Below are positions 52,586 through 59,522 of a DNA stretch of 64,000 nt, one piece after another. A model generated the notes under the pieces. That model saw only the letters and a list, made by a program, of their open reading frames with translations, ran no database searches and was not told where the DNA came from. This DNA is from JAITWN01 sp050486285 (GTDB taxonomy: Bacteria > Pseudomonadota > Gammaproteobacteria > SZUA-140), in contig JBJHCZ010000009.1 of the NCBI GenBank assembly GCA_050486285.1, positions 1 through 64,000 on the forward strand, in the 5' to 3' direction. A program made the translations under genes and the position numbers. How positions within the stretch are numbered: the first letter of the stretch is position 1; every line of letters starts with the position of its first letter.

Positions 52586-54048
52586 AGCGGGTCGTCGGCC
52601 GCGGGCAGGTCGGAGAGGTCTTCGGCGTCCCAGCCCATGACCTGCAGCAGCACCCCGGCGTCGTTGATGTCGAGGGTCTGGGTCGCGCCGGTCAGTTCGG
52701 AGATGCGCCTGACCAGCAGTTTGTTACGCGGGTGATCCGGGTCGAAGATCAGGTGCGTGATTCCGCGCAGCGAGGCGAGGAATTCCTCGTTGGTCTGGTC
52801 GCTGTCGGGCGGCAGCTGGAAGGTGGTGACGCGGGTCGCGATCATCGTGCGGCCCGGCCACTGGCTGGCGATCTGCAGTTCCCCGGCGGCGTCGAAGTCG
52901 TCCTCGACCTCGATCGCGATGACCCGGTTCAACTGGTCGATCTCGCTGATCTCTCCGGCCTTGACTGCCTGCGCGCGCACCTTGTCCGAGATCATCGACG
53001 GGAACGAGATCAGAAAGAACATGACCATCACCAGCCCGCGATTGCGCATCAGGCCGTAGCCGCCGCCGGCCAGCGCGGCGTTGAGGCGGATCAGCAGCCA
53101 GGCGCCGCGGTACAGCACCAGCGTCACCGCGATGAGCGCCCACGCCGGGTCGGCGGCGAACAGGCCGATCGCCACCGCGAACAGCAGCGTCGTGCCGAGC
53201 AGGTCGCTCAGCAGGAAACGGCGATCGGCCCAGACCACCGCGAGCAGGGCCAGGGTCAGCAGCGAGGCCTCGAACATACCGGGATGGCCGGTGATGCCGG
53301 TCAGCGCGTGCCAGGACTGGCCGAGCGCAAGCAGCGGATTCTGCAGCCAGTCGACGGTCTGCCAGCCGCCGCGCATCGCCACCGTGATCGCAACCACCAG
53401 TGCAAGACCCGCATACAGGTGTTTCTTGCGCCTGAGGTCGGCGTCCGGCTTGCGGTGCCACAGCCATGCCAGCGCGAGCGGCAAGGCGAGGCCGACCGGA
53501 TGGATGGTGATCGTGATCAGCACCCAGATCATCATGATGAAAAACCAGGTGCCGAGCGGGCGCGGCGCATCGTCGTGCTTGCCAGAGATCCAGGCGCCGA
53601 CGGCGAAGGTCAGCAGCAGGTAGACGCCGGCGCCGATCGCATCGACCTGGTTGATGAACAGCGGAAACACCAGCAGCAGCGCGGAGGCGATCAGCGCGGT
53701 CTCGGCATCGGCGGTGCGCCGGCTCCAGCGGTACAGCAGCGTGACGGCGATGAAGGCCATCAGCATCGTGTAGATCTTGGCCGCAAGTATATTGCTGGAC
53801 CAGTAGGCGCCGAGCGGAATGAACAGCAGCGCGCGAAAATCAGGGACGCCGAGCGTGATCAGCGGATTCAGCACGCGGTCGAACACCGCCCAGTTCAGGA
53901 TCAGCGCGCGCGCCGCGCCCTCGTCGATGCCGTAACGGTCGAGGCGCAGGATGCCGAAGGCGAGCAGGGCGCCGCCCCATGCCAGCAGGGCAAGGATGCC
54001 CCAGTAGCGCTGCAGGTAATCGATTGCTTGAGGTTTCGCCTTTTCCAT
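52579..54048 (-). CDS. polytopic membrane protein, GT-C/ArnT-like, unknown
   Basis: 489 residues with about ten hydrophobic helices in the first 360 residues and a soluble C-terminal domain of about 120 residues. The first external loop has DRYGIDEGAARALI, in the place where GT-C glycosyltransferases carry their catalytic acidic residue, and the general layout resembles the ArnT/PMT/DUF2029 class. The soluble tail (THLIFDPDHPRNKLLV) resembles the C-terminal domains of such enzymes. No donor or acceptor can be named. The gene is alone on the minus strand between mutM and the respiratory cluster. Confidence 0.65.
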   Translation of the reverse strand: MEKAKPQAIDYLQRYWGILALLAWGGALLAFGILRLDRYGIDEGAARALILNWAVFDRVLNPLITLGVPDFRALLFIPLGAYWSSNILAAKIYTMLMAFIAVTLLYRWSRRTADAETALIASALLLVFPLFINQVDAIGAGVYLLLTFAVGAWISGKHDDAPRPLGTWFFIMMIWVLITITIHPVGLALPLALAWLWHRKPDADLRRKKHLYAGLALVVAITVAMRGGWQTVDWLQNPLLALGQSWHALTGITGHPGMFEASLLTLALLAVVWADRRFLLSDLLGTTLLFAVAIGLFAADPAWALIAVTLVLYRGAWLLIRLNAALAGGGYGLMRNRGLVMVMFFLISFPSMISDKVRAQAVKAGEISEIDQLNRVIAIEVEDDFDAAGELQIASQWPGRTMIATRVTTFQLPPDSDQTNEEFLASLRGITHLIFDPDHPRNKLLVRRISELTGATQTLDINDAGVLLQVMGWDAEDLSDLPAADDPLL

Positions 54049-54447
54049 CGTGCGTTCAGCTCATACTGGTCCGGCCGATGCGCCGGCATCGGCGCATTGC
54101 CGCGGTGCTGTCGTTGCGGGAATGTCCGGAGGGGGCCTGGCCCCGGGCGGCGCGGGCGCCGCGATCACCCGCATGCCCGGGCCGCGCCGCGCACATAATG
54201 CACCAGCATTCGCGGAGAGGTCCAGCATGCCGCGCCGATCCGGGAGAATATCCCGTCAATTCAGCGGGCTCGCGCCGGTGGCGGGGCGATATCGTGACCT
54301 TCGCCTGTCTCCCGGGCAACGGATCGGCGCCCCGGTGCGAGAAGTCTTGCATTGCCAATTCGAGTCATGTTAAATAACACGCAATATCTGTGGCCCTAAT
54401 CCTTAAAAGAATAATATCTGACAGCCGGGGCGATGCCGGCATCGGAA
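54049..54447. other. non-coding gap upstream of the respiratory cluster
   Basis: No convincing gene on either strand; the open frames here have poor starts and proline/arginine-rich shadows. The sequence turns AT-rich from about 54360 to 54420, unusual for this genome, immediately ahead of a promoter and palindrome, which suggests a regulatory region. No FNR-type TTGAT-N4-ATCAA site was seen. Confidence 0.5.
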
Positions 54448-54482
54448 CAACAATTGTTGCGTCAATCGCGGTCTTGTATACT
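54448..54482 (+). promoter_or_regulatory. promoter with overlapping 12-bp palindrome (possible operator)
   Basis: TTGTTG (54454-54459) and TATACT (54477-54482) are spaced by 17 bases. A perfect palindrome CAACAATTGTTG (54448-54459) covers the -35 box, a classic position for a dimeric repressor. It lies 60 bases before the first tiny gene of the respiratory cluster, whose own ribosome-binding site is GGGAGGTG. Confidence 0.65.
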
Positions 54483-54541
54483 GGCCGGGCTCTAACAACA
54501 AGGCGGGACACCGCCGGCACATTGAAGACGGGAGGTGTGTG

Positions 54542-54640
54542 ATGGTTCTGGATACGGCAGGTGTCGTTACGGTTTACGCGATCTGGTTCGGATTGGCCTT
54601 CACCCTGGCGGCGGTGCTGCTCTGGGTCAATTCGAAGTAG
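54542..54640 (+). CDS. 32-residue single-TM peptide at head of cytochrome operon
   Basis: A strong ribosome-binding site (GGGAGGTG) eight bases upstream and a promoter 60 bases upstream support translation. The 32 residues comprise a short polar N terminus (MVLDTAG) and one hydrophobic helix (YAIWFGLAFTLAAVLLW) ending VNSK. Small single-helix proteins of this type often accompany terminal oxidases (for example CcoQ- or CydX-like subunits); no homologue is recognised by sequence. The diheme cytochrome gene follows after about 100 bases. Confidence 0.7.
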   Translation: MVLDTAGVVTVYAIWFGLAFTLAAVLLWVNSK

Positions 54641-54738
54641 GCTCTGAATAACTAGAATTTTTCGCGAGAATCCGGCGCCGCAAGGGCGGCGGGGCTCGTA
54701 CGGAAAGTGGCGAGATGATACGCGGGAGGGGTCTGCAG

Positions 54739-55584
54739 ATGGGACACAATAAACTGGTAGTGGCGGCAGTCGCGGTAGTTTTCGGCTTCGCGCTGTCGAC
54801 GGGCAACGCGCTGGCCGCCAAGGGCATGTTCTCCCTGGGGCCGGGCGACATGGCCAATGGCCACAAGATCTACACCGAGGGCAAGGGTAACGCAGCCCCG
54901 TGCTGGACCTGCCACGGCGAGGACGGCACCGGCATCGAGGCGATGGGCGCCCCGCGGCTCGCCGGTCAGTACTTCACCTTCCTGTACAAGCAGCTCGAGG
55001 ACTTCGCCGCCAACAAGCGCGTGCCATTGGGCGCCGGCGCCGTGATGCCGGTCTTCGCGCAGGCGCTGAGCCCGCAGGATCGCATCGACGTGGCGACCTA
55101 TCTCGCAAACAAGATCCCGAAGAACCCGATCCTGTTCGATGAGCGATACCTTGAGGATCTGGCCGAGCAGGGCATTGAGGTCGGTCGCCCGTATCGCGGT
55201 CGCGCGATCGTCGAGTACGGCAGCCCGGTTCGCAAGGACGGTTACCCGCGCGATCTCGGCAGCCAGGGTCCCGGCCTGCCGGCATGCAAGTCCTGCCACG
55301 GTGTGGCCGGCCGCGGCGCGCCGCCGGTCTACCCGATGATCGGCCAGCAGCGCTACAGCTACCTGGTGCAGCAGCTCAAGTGGTGGCGCGACGGCACCCG
55401 TCACAACGACAAGATGGGCCAGATGCAGGCGGTCGCCCAGAGGATGTCGGACCAGGACATCCTCGACGCAGCAGCGTACCTCTCGGTCGCTGACCCGTAC
55501 TTCGCAACCGGCAGCAACCGCACGCCTTACGACTATCGCGTCAAGATAGCCGAAGAGCGGATGCGCGCCATCGGCGTTCGTTAA
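54739..55584 (+). CDS. periplasmic diheme cytochrome c, c4-like
   Basis: 281 residues from ATG 54739, preceded by GGGAGGGG. A cleavable signal peptide (FGFALSTGNALAAK) leads two cytochrome c domains: CWTCH at about 55-59 with a later methionine in GAGAVMPVFA, and CKSCH at about 183-187 with MGQMQAVAQRMSD as the second methionine region. The two-domain layout with GQxxxYLxxQLxxxxxGxR-like segments (QYFTFLYKQLEDF, QRYSYLVQQLKWW) matches cytochrome c4, an electron carrier to cbb3-type oxidases. It is the likely donor for the oxidase encoded 4 kb downstream. A connecting segment of about 45 residues between domains is longer than usual. Confidence 0.9.
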   Translation: MGHNKLVVAAVAVVFGFALSTGNALAAKGMFSLGPGDMANGHKIYTEGKGNAAPCWTCHGEDGTGIEAMGAPRLAGQYFTFLYKQLEDFAANKRVPLGAGAVMPVFAQALSPQDRIDVATYLANKIPKNPILFDERYLEDLAEQGIEVGRPYRGRAIVEYGSPVRKDGYPRDLGSQGPGLPACKSCHGVAGRGAPPVYPMIGQQRYSYLVQQLKWWRDGTRHNDKMGQMQAVAQRMSDQDILDAAAYLSVADPYFATGSNRTPYDYRVKIAEERMRAIGVR

Positions 55585-55593
55585 GTCCTTGAC

Positions 55594-55627
55594 CCGTCCG
55601 GCCGGGCAAAGCGCCCGCGCCGGACGG
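55594..55627 (+). other. stable hairpin after the diheme cytochrome gene
   Basis: CCGTCCGGC (55594-55602) pairs with GCCGGACGG (55619-55627), with a nested CGGGC/GCCCG pairing. There is no T-run, so it is more likely an mRNA-stabilising 3' structure than a terminator. Confidence 0.6.
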
Positions 55628-55730
55628 CGATTCCTGCCTGTCCAGGGTGGTCGAGTCCCGTAGTCGCAGCAAATCTGCGGGCTCCCTGGCCTGAGACCGG
55701 GACAACAACAATCAGCAGGTTTTCGATGAC

Positions 55731-55758
55731 GAGGGCGGCACTACCGCCCTCATTTTTT
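55731..55758 (+). terminator. Rho-independent terminator or attenuator between cytochrome genes
   Basis: GAGGGCGG/CCGCCCTC 8-bp stem with a 5-base loop followed by ATTTTTT. It lies between the diheme cytochrome and the anchored cytochrome c genes; the next gene begins 58 bases later, so readthrough or an internal promoter is needed for its expression. Confidence 0.85.
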
Positions 55759-55815
55759 GTCTGAGTCCGTGAGAGGGGGATCCGACAACACTCCGCAGAC
55801 AAATGGTTGGACATC

Positions 55816-56388
55816 ATGAGTAAACATCCTCTAAAGCTCGGCGAGAAAATCATGCTGATGATCTTCGCCGTATTCTTCGTCGCCGCAATCCTCGTCTACA
55901 TCGGACTGGAAACCGTCCGCCTGAAATCGGATACCCCGATCTTCGAGCAACTGACCCATTTCGATTTTTCCGAGGAAGGCAGGCGGGGCGCGGGCCTGTA
56001 CCAGCGCGCGAATTGCAATGCCTGCCATCGCGCGCTGCGCGCCGGCACCAGCATGGGCCTGTCGCTCGACGGCATCGGCTCGGCTCGCTCGCTCGAGTGG
56101 CTCGAAAGCTTTCTCGCGAATCCCGAGGAGACCTACGGCGCGCCGACCATCGACCATGGCCAGCGCCCGAAGGAAGCCGCCTTCGTTGCCAATATGCCGG
56201 AGGAGGACCGCCGGCTGATCGCGATATTCCTGTCCGAGCTGCGCGCGGATCCGGGTTCGTCGGTTGCCAAGGTGCCGCCGCCCGGCGACTCGCCGTTCAT
56301 CGACCGCATGCTGCAGATGTGGGCTCCGGATTCCTGGCGCGAGCAGTATCAGGACATTCGCGAACTCCAGGCCACGGAACGTGAGTGA
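55816..56388 (+). CDS. membrane-anchored monoheme cytochrome c
   Basis: 190 residues from ATG 55816. One N-terminal helix (about 13-32) anchors a periplasmic cytochrome domain with CNACH at 67-71 and a plausible methionine ligand in VANMPEEDRR. The segment LDGIGSARSLEWLESFLANPEETY after the heme is shared, in altered form, with the second anchored cytochrome at the right edge (LDGIGSLKSEEWFFDYL), so the two are paralogues. It may pass electrons between the quinol side and the oxidase. It is followed by the short heme-copper-like gene after 23 bases. Confidence 0.88.
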   Translation: MSKHPLKLGEKIMLMIFAVFFVAAILVYIGLETVRLKSDTPIFEQLTHFDFSEEGRRGAGLYQRANCNACHRALRAGTSMGLSLDGIGSARSLEWLESFLANPEETYGAPTIDHGQRPKEAAFVANMPEEDRRLIAIFLSELRADPGSSVAKVPPPGDSPFIDRMLQMWAPDSWREQYQDIRELQATERE

Positions 56389-56411
56389 ATCAAAGCACTG
56401 AGGGAATGGTT

Positions 56412-56975
56412 ATGAGCGAGCCGCGCCTGAGCGAGCGGGAACTGGATTTCAACCGCTATACCCTGTGGTTCATCTACGCCTGCATCATCTACAGCATCAT
56501 CGGTTTCAGCTGGGGCGTCATCGTCAGCGCGATGCCGGATGTCGCCCACTTCGTGCGGAACAGACCGCATGGCGACAAGATCATGCTCGGCCACGCCCAC
56601 CTGAACCTGCTCGGCTGGGTCGAGATGGCGATCTTCGGCGCGGTCTATTATCTCGTGCCGCGCCTGGTCAAGCGGCCGATCTACAGCCTGACGCTGGTCA
56701 AGGTGCATTTCTGGATGCACAATTTCGGCCTGCTCGGCCTGGTCGGCTGTTTCGTCGCCGCCGGCGTCGTCGGCGGGCGCGCCAGCGTGTCGCTGCCGCC
56801 GAGCGAGGTGTCGCTGCTGGTCGTGCCGCTGATGATGGCCGGCGGCCTGTTCGGCACCCTCGTGCTGCTCGCCAACTGCATCTGGGGTTATAATATCTAC
56901 CGTACCAGCAGGCGCTCGTCCCAGGTTTACCGGCAGGAGGCTGGTTACCAGCAGCAGGAGAAGACCTATGGTTGA
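56412..56975 (+). CDS. four-helix heme-copper oxidase-like membrane protein (CcoN fragment-like)
   Basis: 187 residues from ATG 56412, AGGGA just upstream. After one helix (about 17-40) the sequence MLGHAHLNLLGWVEMAIFGAVYYLVPRL followed by KVHFWMHNFGLLGLVG closely parallels helices X-XI of CcoN/NorB proteins, including the His-x-His pair (61 and 63) that in CcoN binds the high-spin and low-spin hemes. Two more helices follow. The helices carrying the copper ligands and the catalytic tyrosine are absent, so it cannot be an oxidase alone. It is either a heme-binding accessory subunit or a decayed but maintained paralogue. It overlaps the next gene by eight bases. Confidence 0.8.
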   Translation: MSEPRLSERELDFNRYTLWFIYACIIYSIIGFSWGVIVSAMPDVAHFVRNRPHGDKIMLGHAHLNLLGWVEMAIFGAVYYLVPRLVKRPIYSLTLVKVHFWMHNFGLLGLVGCFVAAGVVGGRASVSLPPSEVSLLVVPLMMAGGLFGTLVLLANCIWGYNIYRTSRRSSQVYRQEAGYQQQEKTYG

Positions 56976-57504
56976 GACAACGACAGGGCGGAAGTTATCG
57001 ATCAGGGGGCTGGCCATCGTGCTGGCGGCGGCGTGGGCGCTCGCGGGTTGCATCGAGTCGCCGGTCGGGACGCTCGCGATCGGCGCGCCGGCGCCGGATA
57101 TCCGCACCGTGACCCTCGAGGACGTCGGCCATGACCTGAGCCGGCTCACCTCCTACCGCCATCCCGATCCGCGCATGTACGAGTACTCACTCGATCAGGC
57201 CCTCAAGGAAGGCAAGCCGATCGTGATTGCCTTTGCGACCCCCGCGCACTGTACGGTCTGCGACAAGCAGCTGCAGATGCTGTCGGCGATGATGAACAAG
57301 TACGAGGAGGACGGCATCGCCTTCCTGCACATGGACCAGTATCAGAACCCGGCCGCGTTCATCGCCTTCCGTGTCACCGGAGAGCCCTGGACCTTCCTGA
57401 TCGATGAGGAAGGCATCGTGCGCTTCAAGCGCCCGGGCCGGCTGTTGTTCGGCGAACTCGAGCGGGTGATCGAGTCGGTCGTCATCGAACGGAAGAAGGG
57501 ATGA
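56968..57504 (+). CDS. thioredoxin-fold lipoprotein (TlpA/SCO-like)
   Basis: 178 residues. A lipobox (WALAGC, Cys28) anchors it to a membrane outer face. The thioredoxin fold includes GAPAPDIRTVTLED, PIVIAFATPAHCTVCDKQLQML with CxxC at 95-98, and VTGEPWTFLIDEEGIV. SCO and TlpA proteins reduce apo-cytochrome cysteines or deliver copper to oxidases. No SCO copper-binding histidine is evident near the C terminus, so the disulfide-reductase role is more likely. Position within a cytochrome and oxidase operon supports a maturation function. Confidence 0.82.
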   Translation: MVETTTGRKLSIRGLAIVLAAAWALAGCIESPVGTLAIGAPAPDIRTVTLEDVGHDLSRLTSYRHPDPRMYEYSLDQALKEGKPIVIAFATPAHCTVCDKQLQMLSAMMNKYEEDGIAFLHMDQYQNPAAFIAFRVTGEPWTFLIDEEGIVRFKRPGRLLFGELERVIESVVIERKKG

Positions 57505-57508
57505 CCGG

Positions 57509-57967
57509 GTGGGGAGAAAGGAATCCCGCTACGAACTGGTGCAGGACCGGAAAGGCATGGCATGGGACCTGCTGTTGTATGTCCCGACGGTCATCTTTCT
57601 CGCGCTGATCGGCCTGCGACTCTCGTACGGCCCGAATGCCGGCTGGTCCTACCTGCTGATGTTTCTCGCCAGCCTGTTTTTCTTCGTTGGCGCCAATCGC
57701 ATCCTGAAGACTCGCATGATGCTGCTGCCCGGGGCCCCGATCGCGCTCGAGATCGACAAGGACCGGGTGACGCTGCAGCTGCGTAACGGTAACACTGTCG
57801 TGCTGGTCAAGGAGTTGCGCTTCTTCTCCGAGATCGGCGGCAAGACCTTCGCGCTGACCGGCATGGATCTCGAGGGCAGGAAGCAGCAGCACGTATTCCA
57901 CATTGGTCAGTTTCCGAGCGATTCCGAGTTCAAGAGCGCGAAGGCGCTGCTCGAAGTCTACCGCTGA
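57509..57967 (+). CDS. two-TM protein with C-terminal PH-like domain, unknown
   Basis: 152 residues started by GTG 57509, four bases after the preceding stop. Two adjacent helices (about 19-38 and 45-64: WDLLLYVPTVIFLALIGL, GWSYLLMFLASLFFFVGA) are followed by a beta-rich part (IALEIDKDRVTLQLRNGNTVVLVKELRFFSEIGG) that reads like a bacterial PH or photosystem-like DUF domain. I do not recognise the family. As the last gene of the operon it may act in assembly or regulation. Confidence 0.75.
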   Translation: MGRKESRYELVQDRKGMAWDLLLYVPTVIFLALIGLRLSYGPNAGWSYLLMFLASLFFFVGANRILKTRMMLLPGAPIALEIDKDRVTLQLRNGNTVVLVKELRFFSEIGGKTFALTGMDLEGRKQQHVFHIGQFPSDSEFKSAKALLEVYR

Positions 57968-57992
57968 CAGCTGCGCAGCGCCGCTCTCCCCC

Positions 57993-58220
57993 TCAGTCCC
58001 GGGCCTCTTCATCGCCGCCGGCTTCCGCCGCGGCACGCCGGCGCTTGATGACGTCCCAGGCGAGAAACGCCAGCACCGTCGCGCCGATGATCGTGACGAT
58101 CGCCATGACCGTATACTCGGTCTGCCTGCTGACCAGCCCGCCGATGAACATGCGCACCGTGTAGGCGATCATCGTCAGCGAACTGATCGCAACGATGCCG
58201 TAAATGATGATCTCTCTCAT
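57993..58220 (-). CDS. small two-TM protein, convergent to the cytochrome operon
   Basis: 75 residues: two helices (IIIYGIVAISSLTMIAYTVRMF and YTVMAIVTIIGATVLAFLAWDV) followed by a basic then acidic tail (KRRRAAAEAGGDEEARD). It runs opposite to its neighbours, ending 25 bases from the operon end. Codon use is normal for this genome. The function is unknown; the size and topology resemble small oxidase-associated proteins. Confidence 0.65.
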   Translation of the reverse strand: MREIIIYGIVAISSLTMIAYTVRMFIGGLVSRQTEYTVMAIVTIIGATVLAFLAWDVIKRRRAAAEAGGDEEARD

Positions 58221-58363
58221 GATGATGTCAGGTCCTTGCCCGGGAATGCTCGCGCGGTGAATTTTCGCATATCGACGCAGCAGGTCAAAGCCGCGCGGCC
58301 GCCAGCAGGCGGCATCGTAAGCGGCCCGGAGTGCAGCGGGTAACTGATTGATTTTTTATAATT

Positions 58364-58387
58364 AAAAAAATGCGGGCGGTGCGCCCG
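58364..58387 (-). terminator. minus-strand Rho-independent terminator with no obvious gene upstream
   Basis: On the minus strand CGGGCG/CGCCCG with loop CAC is followed within two bases by seven T residues (58370-58364). It would stop leftward transcription coming from 58388-58950, a stretch with no clear minus-strand gene. Confidence 0.6.
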
Positions 58388-58417
58388 GCGAGATTGCGCG
58401 CGCACCGTTCACGACGG

Positions 58418-58445
58418 TTGCAAGTTGCGATTTTATGGCTATAAT
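58418..58445 (+). promoter_or_regulatory. sigma-70-like promoter for the oxidase operon
   Basis: TTGCAA (58418-58423), a 16-base spacer and a perfect TATAAT (58440-58445). The next confident gene starts about 500 bases downstream, implying a long leader. Confidence 0.6.
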
Positions 58446-58949
58446 CACCTGAAAGCGTGAGGGGTAAGACGCCGGGTTCCGCAGAATGAGCGGGGCACGA
58501 GACTGCCAGACGGACCGCCGCAGCGGTGATCCGGACAACAAAATCGGCGGCGCGCAAACACGATCCTCACTACAACAAGAACAGGCTCTGCTGGGAATTG
58601 AGTGGGCTGGGAGCGGTCATGAGGGACGGGGTGCTGAAATCCATTTTTTCCTTCCTTTGCGGCATGCGCGCAATGACCTGTGTCGCCGCGGCCACCGTCT
58701 GCAATTTCCTGACCTTCAGATCCCCGCTTTCCGGATTCCACAGTCATGCCCAGCGTGACCTTACCGGGTCAGCAAGACTTTCCTTGATTCTCTCTCCGCC
58801 TGAAGGCACACTTGTCGACCACGCGGCGCTTGCCGTGTCCGGCGGGAGAGCAACAGCGCAGATGTTGAGATCGTAAAGGCGCGTCCACGCCGGACGTTGA
58901 AGCAGGATTGGCAGCAGCAAGATAACTTTCAGAAATCGTAGGGGGGGAG
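58446..58949. other. long leader or intergenic region; no convincing gene
   Basis: About 500 bases between the promoter and the first oxidase-operon gene. A plus-strand frame from ATG 58619 (86 residues, GGGAG upstream, hydrophobic near the start) is possible, but its codon third positions are less G/C-biased than real genes here and it matches nothing known. The region could hold an untranslated leader or a small RNA. No riboswitch recognised. Confidence 0.45.
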
Positions 58950-59240
58950 ATGGAAAACAAGCTCACATTCGGCCGCTTATTCTGGATCCTGGCCATTCCC
59001 GCGTTCGTCACCGGGATGGGCAACGGGAGCGTGTTCGGCGCAGCAATGATGTGCGCGCTCGGTCGTGGTCCCTTCGGTCCGTGGGGCGGATTCCCGCAAG
59101 ACAATCTCAACCCGACCCACTTCAGCGGGTTCATGAACTGGCAGATGATCGTGTTCGGTCTGGCCTTCTCCGTCATCGTCATGATCGGCTGTCACAAGCA
59201 TGGCGAGCGCGAGGCCAAGGGCGGCGACGCGACCTGGTAA
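58950..59240 (+). CDS. small two-TM protein opening the oxidase operon
   Basis: 96 residues, preceded by GGGGGGAG. Two helices (LFWILAIPAFVTGMGNGSVFGAAMM and MNWQMIVFGLAFSVIVMIGCHKHG) separated by a proline/glycine-rich loop (GRGPFGPWGGFPQDNLNP). The cytoplasmic tail has a Cys-His-x-His cluster. No family recognised. Its position 75 bases before a 29-residue peptide and then the CcoN-like gene makes it a probable accessory subunit. Confidence 0.75.
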   Translation: MENKLTFGRLFWILAIPAFVTGMGNGSVFGAAMMCALGRGPFGPWGGFPQDNLNPTHFSGFMNWQMIVFGLAFSVIVMIGCHKHGEREAKGGDATW

Positions 59241-59314
59241 AGCCTGCGCGACCGGCGAGTCGATGAAGGTTCAGACAGTAACGAGCTGAAACAAATTCGA
59301 GGGGAGAAATCAAG

Positions 59315-59404
59315 ATGGCTGCGATTGCTGGAGCATTTGGAATTCTGCTCGCGTTCTCGAGCATGTGGTTCGCGTGGTATCTGATGACCAAGATGACGGA
59401 GTGA
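59315..59404 (+). CDS. 29-residue single-TM peptide before the CcoN-like gene
   Basis: ATG 59315 follows GAGGGGAGAA by about nine bases. The peptide is almost all one helix (AFGILLAFSSMWFAWYLM) ending TKMTE. It lies between two genes of the oxidase operon and is too short for usual gene finders. By analogy with CydX or CcoQ it may be a stabilising subunit; this is inference. Confidence 0.65.
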   Translation: MAAIAGAFGILLAFSSMWFAWYLMTKMTE

Positions 59405-59522
59405 TGCCGGCCCTGGTCAGCGCGCAACCGGTCGGAGATACCGGAAACAACAAGAATCAGTACTAGAGATTTACAACATTCGATATTTTCAGGATCGTCA
59501 GTGATCCAGGAGGGCTGGCAGC

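Noticed and set aside
54050..54373. Possible gene upstream of the cytochrome promoter
   Set aside because: Alanine/arginine/proline-rich translation without motifs, no plausible ribosome-binding site, and the region becomes AT-rich toward the promoter.
55628..55730. tRNA-like or small-RNA structure between the cytochrome genes
   Set aside because: No cloverleaf, T-loop sequence or CCA end can be formed; only a hairpin and a terminator flank the stretch.
58486..58758. Possible 90-residue protein in the leader of the oxidase operon
   Set aside because: Charged and histidine/arginine-rich composition with no ribosome-binding site, overlapping two other equally weak frames.
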